Positions 8,141-15,508 of a DNA stretch of 64,000 bases are shown in pieces (the stretch's first letter is position 1; each line of letters starts with the position of its first letter). Below the pieces are notes generated by a model, which ran no database searches, was not told the origin of the DNA, and saw nothing but the letters and a program-made list of their open reading frames with translations. The DNA lies in the NCBI RefSeq assembly GCF_023336905.1, contig NZ_JAMBLS010000001.1:186001-250000 (forward strand). Reading direction: 5' to 3'. The DNA comes from Bacteroides sp. ET71. GTDB taxonomy: Bacteria > Bacteroidota > Bacteroidia > Bacteroidales > Bacteroidaceae. Both the position numbers and the translations under genes were made by a program.

Positions 8141-8932
8141 TTATTGGAGGGAAATGATAATCAATGACGCAATGGTAGCGGCCAGGCTGGCCAGGCTAAT
8201 CCAGATGGAGGAGTTGTTGTTCAACTTGTTGGAGCGCACCTTTCCCTTGGTGGGCTTCACATAGACCACGTCATTCTGTTGCAGGTAATAATAGGGCGAG
8301 TTTACGATGCCGGCATCCGTCAGGTCCAGATGGGTCACTGTGTGACGTCCCAAAGAGTCTTCACGCAACAGTTGCACGTCGTTGCGCCGGGCAAAGAGCG
8401 TCATGTCACCGGCTTGGGCCAATGCCTCAAAAATAGTGACCCGCTCGTCGCTCACAGAATACGTGCCGGGCTTATTGACTTCGCCCAACACGCTGACCGT
8501 ATAGTTCAATGCACGCACTGTCACATTGGGCACCTCGTTCAAATAAGGCTGCAACTTCCGCCGTATCAGGTCTTCACATTCATGCGTGGTCAATCCCATC
8601 ACGCGCAAGCGTCCCAGGATAGGATAATCAATGTATCCTTTGCTGTCCACCAGGTAGTCCAACAACTTGGCATTGTCGTAAGCCTGACCGACATTGCTTG
8701 TCTGCAACTTGCTCTGCCCTATCTTGCGGTAGAACGGGGCGGATGCCTCGGGGTCGGAGGTGCTGATAACAATGGTCAGTTCGTCTTTGGGCATGACGTG
8801 GTATTCCGGCAGACGTCCTTCTTGCAAAGAGGCTTGCAGCGCCTTGTCATTGCGCAGGTAAAGGGCATGTTTGTAGGAGGTGCACGAGGCCAGGAGGGCC
8901 GCACTTGCAATCAACAAAAACAGTTTCTTCAT
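8141..8932 (-). CDS. wza: Wza-like polysaccharide export outer-membrane lipoprotein
   Basis: 263 residues. Signal peptide with lipobox LLASC (lipidated Cys17). Poly_export domain begins near YHVMPKDELTIVIS; an SLBB domain follows, YTVSVLGEVNKPGTYSVSDE near 145-165. The C-terminus ends in a hydrophobic stretch (SIWISLASLAATIASLIIIS), which is usual in Bacteroidetes members and differs from the amphipathic helix of the E. coli Wza. Forms the outer-membrane exit pore working with Wzc. Downstream gene starts 16 bases after its stop. Confidence 0.93.
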   Translation of the reverse strand: MKKLFLLIASAALLASCTSYKHALYLRNDKALQASLQEGRLPEYHVMPKDELTIVISTSDPEASAPFYRKIGQSKLQTSNVGQAYDNAKLLDYLVDSKGYIDYPILGRLRVMGLTTHECEDLIRRKLQPYLNEVPNVTVRALNYTVSVLGEVNKPGTYSVSDERVTIFEALAQAGDMTLFARRNDVQLLREDSLGRHTVTHLDLTDAGIVNSPYYYLQQNDVVYVKPTKGKVRSNKLNNNSSIWISLASLAATIASLIIISLQ

Positions 8933-8979
8933 ATGTATCTTTCTAAAGATTATCAGAGTTTATGCGTTATGTATCAAAA

Positions 8980-9408
8980 TCATTTCTTACGGAAAAGCCG
9001 TCTGAGCAAACTGCCGGAAGCCGGAGAATCATACGCCGGGAGGTTGTCATGCAGGGCGTCATAGGTCAATCCCTCGTGCACCATGCGGTAAATGATTCCC
9101 CAGTCGGGCAAGCCTCCCAGGTTGCGGTCGTCGATGAACAGGTCGGCCTTCAGCTTGCGGGTATAGGTTTCGTGCTGTCGGCTTTCTTCCGGATAGTTGG
9201 CATTCACGGCATAGAAAGTCAGCCCTCTTTCGCGGCAGAAGCGGACGGCTTCGTCCAGCAGACGGCCTTCGCGCACGGTCCACAAGATGAGCTTGTGGTG
9301 TTCATCGCGCAGGCGTTTCAATGTCTCGATGGCAAACGGCAGTTCCGGACCGATATCGGGATAACGGTGTTCCACGATGGTTCCGTCAAAATCTACGGCT
9401 ATAATCAT
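8980..9408 (-). CDS. HAD-superfamily hydrolase-like protein (BT0820-type)
   Basis: 142 residues. Motif I is VDFDGTIVEH (Asp5 and Asp7), motif II/III equivalents are ILWTVREGR and the late acidic motif ADLFIDDRNLGGLP. This matches small cap-less HAD proteins common in Bacteroides, including a BT0820-like group. Substrate unknown; a sugar- or nucleotide-phosphate would fit the capsule context. It lies between the HprK-like gene (21 bases) and wza (47 bases) and is probably in the same operon. C-terminal tail is basic (LLRRLFRKK). Confidence 0.85.
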   Translation of the reverse strand: MIIAVDFDGTIVEHRYPDIGPELPFAIETLKRLRDEHHKLILWTVREGRLLDEAVRFCRERGLTFYAVNANYPEESRQHETYTRKLKADLFIDDRNLGGLPDWGIIYRMVHEGLTYDALHDNLPAYDSPASGSLLRRLFRKK

Positions 9409-9429
9409 AATCAGTAAATCTCCGTTTTC

Positions 9430-10311
9430 TTAGGAGGTGCGGCATTGGCTATACATTTCATGGCTCAGGCGTGCGGCAGCTTCCTCCGGACGGTTCTTGA
9501 GCAAAAAAGAGGGAATGAGGCCGGCTATCTGCGACAGGGTTTCGCTGATGACAGCAAAGGTAACTCCGTCGCGCCCCATCAACGAAGAGGCCCCCAGCAA
9601 CATGCGGAAAGCTGCGATGCCCCCCAAACGGGCGATGCTGTTCTCAGAGGCCTGTTCCATACGGAAAAGGGTGCGCAAACGGACGCCTTCGTTGCGGTAG
9701 CACGGCGTCTTGCCGCTCCACGGAGTACCGTAGAGCATCACTGTCCCGTCCGGACACAAACGCATGGCCGGTTGGTCATCGTTCAGCAAGCGCGTTCCCG
9801 GTATATATCTCAACCACAAACGAGAGTGGGTACTTTTCCCTATGCCCGATGGCCCAATAAATGCCACCCCTTCATCGCCTATGGCTATGCAGGAGGCATG
9901 TATCAGCACCACGCGGGCAAAAGCTGCATTATAAATGAAAGATAGCATCAGCAAATCGTTCAGCACGCCATAGTCTATGGGAGTATGCAAACCCAAATCG
10001 GTCTGCACCTGCCGCCAATGCCTGTCCGCCTGCAAATGGCAGGCATGCGTTTCGCCCGGCATCTGCAAGGACATCTGGCAGTATTCCGGCGTAAACCACA
10101 CGCGTATCTCCCTCCCATCGGGCGCGGACACAAAGGATGGCTCTGCCGCACACAAAGGAAAGCTACACCCCAAACGGACGGCACACGCATCCCGGACTGA
10201 AGAAACGGACAGGACATCGGACATCCGGAAAGGAGCGAAATTAGGCAATCGCTCCAGCATTTCCCCATCGTCATCCACCGACAAATTGCAACCCGCTATC
10301 TGAAAAATCAT
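9430..10311 (-). CDS. HPr-kinase-like P-loop protein
   Basis: 293 residues. The C-terminal half shows a P-loop of the HprK type, FIGPSGIGKSTHSRLWL near 150-166, then LLNDDQPAMRL (acidic catalytic loop) and YGTPWSGKTPCYRN. The N-terminal half is unrelated to true HprK, so this is one of the HprK-related kinases found in peptide and polysaccharide gene clusters, not the classical phosphotransferase regulator. The target (protein serine or small molecule) is not known. Start codon overlaps the stop of the upstream AraC-type gene (ATGA), showing tight coupling of these two genes. Confidence 0.85.
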   Translation of the reverse strand: MIFQIAGCNLSVDDDGEMLERLPNFAPFRMSDVLSVSSVRDACAVRLGCSFPLCAAEPSFVSAPDGREIRVWFTPEYCQMSLQMPGETHACHLQADRHWRQVQTDLGLHTPIDYGVLNDLLMLSFIYNAAFARVVLIHASCIAIGDEGVAFIGPSGIGKSTHSRLWLRYIPGTRLLNDDQPAMRLCPDGTVMLYGTPWSGKTPCYRNEGVRLRTLFRMEQASENSIARLGGIAAFRMLLGASSLMGRDGVTFAVISETLSQIAGLIPSFLLKNRPEEAAARLSHEMYSQCRTS

Positions 10312-10889
10312 TTTACTTCTTTCTTAATAGAAACCGGCAAAGAAGCCTTGTATTCGACCGGCGTCTTGCCATACGCCTTCTCGAACGCCCGGTAGAACGT
10401 ACGGACACTGTTAAAACCGGCGTCATAGGCAACGGCTTTGATGGGCATCTCCGGCTGGCTGTGCATCAAAGCCAAAGCATATTCCAGGCGCAAGGCATTC
10501 ACATAACCGTTGAAATTGGTGTGAGCGAACTGCCGGAACATCTTTGCCACCTTATTCTTATTTACCAAAGCAAGTTTAATGACATGTTCTCTGGAAAAAG
10601 CCGGGTCAAGGAACAGCTTGTCGCTGACAATCAGGTGATGTATGCGTTCAAACAATTCCCTGTCAGAAACATCCTTCGCATCGGAAATGTAAGTCACCTT
10701 ATCTGCCTCTTTTTCCTCCGTATCCACAGGCATAGACAAGGCTTCAGGCATCTTTTCTTCATTCGGTTCCGACGATAAAGCCTCACCTTTCTTCTGCGAA
10801 TCCGAACGTGCAGATTTCCGCCTGACATAAAAAACATATACAGCTAATGCCACAATCGCACACGATTGAAACCACAGCAAAACATGCAT
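10308..10889 (-). CDS. Membrane-anchored AraC-type DNA-binding protein
   Basis: 193 residues. Residues about 3-23 (LLWFQSCAIVALAVYVFYV) form a membrane anchor followed by arginines, then a ~70-residue acidic linker, then a complete AraC/HTH_18 domain (about 95-185) ending in GFNSVRTFYRAFEKAYGKTP. The layout is like the C-terminal part of a hybrid two-component system without sensor or receiver. A soluble regulator tethered to the cytoplasmic membrane is unusual. Second gene of the capsule operon, between upxY and the HprK-like gene, with which it overlaps by four bases; probable capsule regulator. Confidence 0.88.
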   Translation of the reverse strand: MHVLLWFQSCAIVALAVYVFYVRRKSARSDSQKKGEALSSEPNEEKMPEALSMPVDTEEKEADKVTYISDAKDVSDRELFERIHHLIVSDKLFLDPAFSREHVIKLALVNKNKVAKMFRQFAHTNFNGYVNALRLEYALALMHSQPEMPIKAVAYDAGFNSVRTFYRAFEKAYGKTPVEYKASLPVSIKKEVK

Positions 10890-10920
10890 AAATCCTCCAC
10901 TTGAATCAAAAAGACTTATA

Positions 10921-11469
10921 TCAATCTATCACTTCTACTATCAAATCCGGTTGCACCTCTGCCAATACCACCGCCACAATGCCTTGCACTTGCACGACAA
11001 CCCGTTTACGACGGCAACCTTTTACACGCATGAAAGACCCTGTCACTCCATCAAATACTCCCCCTACAATACGTACCCGCGTTCCCTTTCCCAGACGGTT
11101 AATCTCATCACTCGTCAGATAAGTAAGTTTTTCCTCACGGGAGCGACACACCGCAATAAACTGATTCATCTGGTCATCCGGGACAATGATAGGTATATTC
11201 CTGCCTCCCTCCGGCCGCGTAAGATATTGCAAAAAAGGAATATATTTCTTGACATCCTGAATCATCGGTCTGGTTGCCCGCGCAAATATCAAATTACTGA
11301 CAGCCGGAAGCCATGCACGAAGTTTCTTGCCATTCCGCATTACTACCTTATAACACATAGGAACAAAACTCTCGACAGACGCTTTGTCCAACAGTTTTTG
11401 CGCTTCCAACTCCTTCTGATAAGGGGCGGACATAGCAAACCAACATATAATATTCTCCGCAACAGTCAT
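10921..11469 (-). CDS. upxY: UpxY-family transcription antiterminator (NusG-like)
   Basis: 182 residues with a NusG N-terminal domain (ICWFAMSAPYQKELEAQKLL; NLIFARAT; FLQYLTRP) and a C-terminal KOW domain (GTRVRIVGGVFDGVTGSF). This is the pattern of the UpxY proteins that head Bacteroides capsule operons and let RNA polymerase read through the 5' leader of their own locus. First gene of the leftward operon. The partner gene upxZ, usually next in B. fragilis capsule loci, is absent; an AraC-type gene follows instead. The N-terminal Met is taken at 11469, since Trp10 of the family falls just after it. Confidence 0.92.
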   Translation of the reverse strand: MTVAENIICWFAMSAPYQKELEAQKLLDKASVESFVPMCYKVVMRNGKKLRAWLPAVSNLIFARATRPMIQDVKKYIPFLQYLTRPEGGRNIPIIVPDDQMNQFIAVCRSREEKLTYLTSDEINRLGKGTRVRIVGGVFDGVTGSFMRVKGCRRKRVVVQVQGIVAVVLAEVQPDLIVEVID

Positions 11470-11826
11470 TGCAAAAAATCAGTTAGCAGAAGCATACATG
11501 GCATATTTCTGGCTCCCTTCAAAGCATATATCTCTTTGAAGACCAAATAAATACACTATTAGCGTTTTCTCAAAAGAAACCTCCACGTGCTTTTAAGCGT
11601 TTATAGAAATATGATTTTCTGCAAAAATAGTTTTTCCACAAAGAATAAGAATATTATATAAAAGATATTTTCAATATATTAACAGAAAGCAAAGGATTTA
11701 TATTGACAATCCAATGGGGATACTTATTGTCATTTACGCAAATTGGATTTAATACTTTAACAACAATGACAGCAGTTGCAGAGAGAGAACATTTTTCAAC
11801 TGTCGCAACCAGTCGGTTGCCGGTCT
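11470..11826 (-). promoter_or_regulatory. Capsule operon leader and promoter region
   Basis: Gene-free, AT-rich. One -7-like box on the minus strand, TATTTTTG at 11630-11623, has no well-placed TTTG upstream. Short inverted repeats are present (TGACAAT at 11704-11710 with ATTGTCA at 11726-11732; AGAAA/TTTCT near 11604-11620) but I find no pair of long inverted repeats flanking a promoter, so an invertible capsule promoter is not supported. No small gene seen. Confidence 0.4.
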
Positions 11827-11866
11827 AAAAAAAGCCAACCCATTCACGCTGGAATCGGTTGGCTTT
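11827..11866 (-). terminator. Rho-independent terminator of the DUF4250 gene
   Basis: Arms AAAGCCAACC (11831-11840) and GGTTGGCTTT (11857-11866) with a 16-base loop; on the minus strand the stem is followed by seven T (11833-11827). It closes the DUF4250 transcript and separates it from the capsule leader. Confidence 0.85.
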
Positions 11867-11897
11867 CAAAAATTTTATTCGCATGAAAGCGGTTCAA

Positions 11898-12074
11898 TCA
11901 CCAAAACCTGTTCTTGACAGGATTGTACTCGAAACCTACAGCTTTAAGTCTCCGCACAATATCGTCCTTCTCTACATTCAGATCTTCGCACAAAGCATCC
12001 AAAGAAGGATAATAATCACGCAATTTCAAATTGATGAAGCTGTACAGCATCATCGGTTCTTCCGGTAAATTCAT
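11898..12074 (-). CDS. DUF4250 small protein
   Basis: 58 residues, starting MNLPEEPMMLYSFINLKLRD, then YPSLDALCEDLNV and FEYNPVKNRFW at the end. This is the DUF4250 pattern, a short soluble conserved protein of Bacteroidetes and Firmicutes; the middle (SLDALCEDLNVEKDDIVRRL) looks like a helix-turn-helix-like segment, so nucleic-acid binding is possible but not shown. It has its own -7 box at 12120-12113 and a clear terminator, so it is a one-gene unit between btuC and the capsule locus. Confidence 0.88.
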   Translation of the reverse strand: MNLPEEPMMLYSFINLKLRDYYPSLDALCEDLNVEKDDIVRRLKAVGFEYNPVKNRFW

Positions 12075-12112
12075 AGCTCCAATCTTTTAATCTATAAAAA
12101 CTAATACTGCCG

Positions 12113-12120
12113 CAAAAATA
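12113..12120 (-). promoter_or_regulatory. -7 box upstream of DUF4250 gene
   Basis: TATTTTTG on the minus strand about 40 bases before the ATG. No clear -33 TTTG. A small palindrome TTGACtttcGTCAA lies just upstream at 12143-12156. Confidence 0.5.
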
Positions 12121-12181
12121 GACATTTCCACTGTACGACGAATTGACTTTCGTCAAGTTTGCCTCAAGGAAATGAAAGGAT

Positions 12182-13213
12182 TCAACGTTGCTGATTATTA
12201 AGACGCTGGTTTACAATAACATAGATAACGACGGGAGCTCCCATAAGAGGCGTAACCACATTCAAGGGTATGAGCCCCCAAGCGGAAGGCAAGGCACACA
12301 ACAGATTACAAAGCAAAGCTACTGCTCCTCCACATAAAGCTGTGAAAGGTAGCAGCAGACGATGATTGGCCGTACCTAACAAAAGACGAGCAACGTGTGG
12401 AACAGCTAAATCGATGAAAAGAACTGGCCCGCAAAAAGCGGTGGTCACCGCCGTAAGAAGACCGGTTGCCAACAACAATATATTACGTACCCGACGTACA
12501 TGTACGCCCAGATTCTCGGCATACCGGTCACCCAGCAACAGTGCATTGAGTGGTTTTACCAACAGAAAAGCCCCCAGCAATCCCAACAACACGACAGCGG
12601 CATAGGCCGGCATCTGATGGAGAGAAACGCCGCCAAAATGTCCCATGCCCCATATTGTATAAGATTGTACTCCTTCGGCGGTAGCAAAAAAATTGATCAA
12701 GGAGACTGCGGAAGAAGCCAAATAGCCCACCATCATACCAGTGATAAGCAACATCACATTGCTCTTTATCAGGGTAGAAAAAAACAATAAGAGCATTATC
12801 ACCAACATGGCACCTATAAAAGCACCGGCCAACACCGAAAAGAAACCGGTGCACGAGAAAATACCAGTCGGCATGGCTCCACCCATCAACAACATGACTA
12901 TCGCCACACCTAAACCGGCACCGGAATTGACACCCAAGATGGAAGTACCTGCCAACGGATTCCGAAAAACAGTCTGCAACATCAGCCCGCACACAGCCAA
13001 AGCGCTGCCGGAAAGCAAAGCTGTCAACGCCTGTGGTAACCGGGCTTCCCAAAGAATAAAGTGCCAACTGGAAGGGCCGGCATCATCACCCAGCAGAATA
13101 CGAACCACCGCTCTTAAAGGGATAGATACTGAACCGACCAACAGATTGGCCACAAACAACAGCAGAATAGCCGTCCCCAGCAAGACACCGTATTTACAAG
13201 CTTTGCCTATCAC
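12182..13213 (-). CDS. btuC: Cobalamin ABC transporter permease BtuC (FecCD family)
   Basis: 343 residues with about ten membrane segments and the FecCD signatures LLSGSALAVCGLMLQTVFRNPLA-type loop (GLMLQTVFRNPLAGTSILG), AFCGPVLFIDLAVPHVAR and MGAPVVIYVI near the end. Start is GTG at 13213, one base after the btuF stop; the nearby ATG is out of frame. The gene ends a riboswitch-led B12 operon, which makes cobalamin the likely substrate rather than ferric siderophore. No ATPase gene (btuD) follows; it must be supplied from elsewhere. Confidence 0.92.
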   Translation of the reverse strand: MIGKACKYGVLLGTAILLLFVANLLVGSVSIPLRAVVRILLGDDAGPSSWHFILWEARLPQALTALLSGSALAVCGLMLQTVFRNPLAGTSILGVNSGAGLGVAIVMLLMGGAMPTGIFSCTGFFSVLAGAFIGAMLVIMLLLFFSTLIKSNVMLLITGMMVGYLASSAVSLINFFATAEGVQSYTIWGMGHFGGVSLHQMPAYAAVVLLGLLGAFLLVKPLNALLLGDRYAENLGVHVRRVRNILLLATGLLTAVTTAFCGPVLFIDLAVPHVARLLLGTANHRLLLPFTALCGGAVALLCNLLCALPSAWGLIPLNVVTPLMGAPVVIYVIVNQRLNNQQR

Positions 13214-13214
13214 A

Positions 13215-14357
13215 TCATTCTTCGTTTAACTTACAAAAATAGCGTAACCCACCCAAACCGTCCAAATCCGGATGGAGAATCTGTATCAGGTCAGATAAAA
13301 GATAATCGGGACGAAAAGGGGTCTCTTCGTGGTAATTGACTCGGGCCGTATTGCAACCGTAAACGTTACGCCGACGGAAAGCCTTAAATTCAGCATAACC
13401 TGCATAATCAGCACACAAATCAGCATAAGTCAAATCACGCTCGCGATTATACTTAATGAGCCAGACGTCAGCATCATGCGCCCGGTCGAACACAGCTTCG
13501 AAGCTCATGGGCAGGGAGGCGCTGGTAGACTTGTCGGCAAAGACATAGCGACCGCAGGCATCGGCATAGAGTTGTCCCATCGGGCTACGGCCGCCAGGCA
13601 CGTACCATACCGACCCGTATTTCATGTCGCCAAACACAGACAACGAAACAGACGAAAGGCGAGCTTTTAAACACAATTGGCGGTAATGCTCTTCCACCTC
13701 GGCAAACAAGCTATCGGCCCGTTCGGCCACACCAAACAGGCGACCGTAGAACCGCATCCACTCGGCACGGCCTAAAGCCGAAGTTTCCAGATAATCGGCA
13801 CATTCTACAAGAGGAATCCCCAACTTGCCTACCCGTCCATATCCGTTACTGTCCTGATAAGGCGAAAGCAGGATGGCATCGGGGTTCAACTGAATGATGC
13901 GTTCAATATCCGGGTTAGTGCTTATACCACAATCTGAAACCAACCCTTGTGCTTGTCGGTCAAGTATTTGAGACTGATTGATGTAGCGCAAATCACACAC
14001 CCCTCCGACAGCCTCCAGCACATCCAAGTCTGCCAACAGTCCACAGTGCACAGCGGAATATACTAAGGAATTAGACAGAGGAATCCGTACTATCGTACCT
14101 TCCGGCAAAAGGCTGTCCGGCAGTTGTTTTTCCTTTGGAGCCAGCACATAAGTATGCAGAGTTTGCAACGTATCCCACGGGTTGCGCAAGGTGACGACCG
14201 TATAGTCCGGAAAGTCAACTATCGTCAGTTGTTTGGCCCAATGCAACTTCAGCGTATCCCCTCCCGACAAAGCCAAAGAGGCTTTGCCCCTGCCGCCACA
14301 GGCGACAAGGAACAAAGCCCAACCTACCATTACAAATAAATAGTAACTATGTCGCAT
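13215..14357 (-). CDS. btuF: Cobalamin-binding lipoprotein BtuF-like (periplasmic binding protein)
   Basis: 380 residues from ATG at 14357; an upstream in-frame start at 14483 would lie inside btuG and add sequence with no signal peptide. Lipoprotein signal ending FLVAC. The body is a class III metal-chelate binding protein: TYVLAPKE...LPEGTIVRIPL, NPDIERIIQLNPDAILLSPY, LGIPLVECADYLE. It delivers substrate to BtuC. Seven bases separate it from btuG. Substrate assignment rests on the operon and riboswitch; iron chelate would be the alternative from sequence alone. Confidence 0.88.
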   Translation of the reverse strand: MRHSYYLFVMVGWALFLVACGGRGKASLALSGGDTLKLHWAKQLTIVDFPDYTVVTLRNPWDTLQTLHTYVLAPKEKQLPDSLLPEGTIVRIPLSNSLVYSAVHCGLLADLDVLEAVGGVCDLRYINQSQILDRQAQGLVSDCGISTNPDIERIIQLNPDAILLSPYQDSNGYGRVGKLGIPLVECADYLETSALGRAEWMRFYGRLFGVAERADSLFAEVEEHYRQLCLKARLSSVSLSVFGDMKYGSVWYVPGGRSPMGQLYADACGRYVFADKSTSASLPMSFEAVFDRAHDADVWLIKYNRERDLTYADLCADYAGYAEFKAFRRRNVYGCNTARVNYHEETPFRPDYLLSDLIQILHPDLDGLGGLRYFCKLNEE

Positions 14358-14364
14358 CTTGTGT

Positions 14365-15495
14365 TTATTCCAATACCAGCATATTGGCAGCTCCCACGCC
14401 CACGTCGTAACTGCGCTGGACTTCACCCTGCGCGTTGTATTCATAGACATAACTGGGCAAAGTATAGGCATTGACCGGGTCATCTACATAAGAAGCAATG
14501 AAAATATGCCCGTCGGCGGGATTGACCGTGATGCCTGCGGGACTGTCCACCAGGTTAGATACGAAGCCGTTGCTGCTCGTCACTGCCGGGATGAAGGCAT
14601 CATCCAATACGCTGTTGTCCGTCGCATTATAAGTGACATACTGGACGGATTCGGGTCCGTTGTAGGAATCGTAAATCGTGTAAAGGACATCGCCGGAGAT
14701 GCACATAAATGTGACGGATACCTGCAAGTCTGTAGCCTCATCGCTTGCCGCGTCGATGGTCCAGAGCGAGCTCGGATTGTTGTAAAAGTCTCCCCAGCAG
14801 GCTACAAACAGCTTGCCGGACGCAGCATGTGCCACAATCTTGTTCGGATTGTTGCCCACTTCTATCTTCTTGACTTCCGTAAAATCATCCAGATTGATTT
14901 TAGAGACACTGCAATTGGCGGGAGGCCAGTTCATCCCGTCCGAATTGACCACATAGAGATAGTTGCCCAACACGGCCATTTCCTCTGGATTGGGACCTAC
15001 CTGCACCGTATTGTCTATCTCGTTTGTCGCAGGGTCGATACGCACCACGTAACCGCCGTACATTGATGCATAGACGTATTCGCCATCCGTCACCACGTCG
15101 CGCGGCCCGCCCAAATCTGAGGGCGTCGGAATCTGCGCTACACTTTGCACGGTATTCTTGTTCACTACCTCTACGGTGTTCGACCCATTAACGGCTATGT
15201 ACAGATTGTCGCCCAACACCACGCCGTCCTGCAGCATAGAACCCAGTTCGCGTCCGTTGACCAGCAAGAATACATCGTTGCGGTAGGATGCAGTGGACGG
15301 ATCGATGAACGACAAAGATCCGCCGATGCCGGCGGATTGATTGCCTTGGTTGAACACATAGACTCCGCTTTCGGCACGGAAATTCTGGTCGTCATCACCA
15401 CCACCGCCCGGATTGTCATCGTCATCGCAGGCAACGAACAGCATGGGCACAGCCAAGGCCCAAACCAAATGTTTCAGATGCTTCTTCCAATTCAT
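14365..15495 (-). CDS. btuG: BtuG-like surface cobalamin-binding lipoprotein (beta-propeller)
   Basis: 376 residues. Signal peptide with lipobox LFVAC followed directly by an acidic run (DDDDNPGGGGDDD), a lipoprotein export signal for the cell surface. The rest is a YncE-like propeller: repeated blades such as SGVYVFNQGNQSAGIGGSLS, NLYIAVNGSNTVEVVNKN, YVYASMYGGYVVRIDPATNE, YLYVVNSDGMN. In Bacteroides, BtuG proteins bind B12 very tightly and cap the BtuB channel; its place between btuB and btuF under a cobalamin riboswitch fits exactly. Confidence 0.9.
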   Translation of the reverse strand: MNWKKHLKHLVWALAVPMLFVACDDDDNPGGGGDDDQNFRAESGVYVFNQGNQSAGIGGSLSFIDPSTASYRNDVFLLVNGRELGSMLQDGVVLGDNLYIAVNGSNTVEVVNKNTVQSVAQIPTPSDLGGPRDVVTDGEYVYASMYGGYVVRIDPATNEIDNTVQVGPNPEEMAVLGNYLYVVNSDGMNWPPANCSVSKINLDDFTEVKKIEVGNNPNKIVAHAASGKLFVACWGDFYNNPSSLWTIDAASDEATDLQVSVTFMCISGDVLYTIYDSYNGPESVQYVTYNATDNSVLDDAFIPAVTSSNGFVSNLVDSPAGITVNPADGHIFIASYVDDPVNAYTLPSYVYEYNAQGEVQRSYDVGVGAANMLVLE

Positions 15496-15508
15496 AAACT
15501 TCTACTAT

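Noticed and set aside
11470-11826. Invertible capsule promoter
   Set aside because: No pair of long inverted repeats around a promoter; only short, partly AT-rich dyads.
14358-14483. 42-residue N-terminal extension of btuF
   Set aside because: Overlaps btuG and would hide the lipoprotein signal that begins at 14357.
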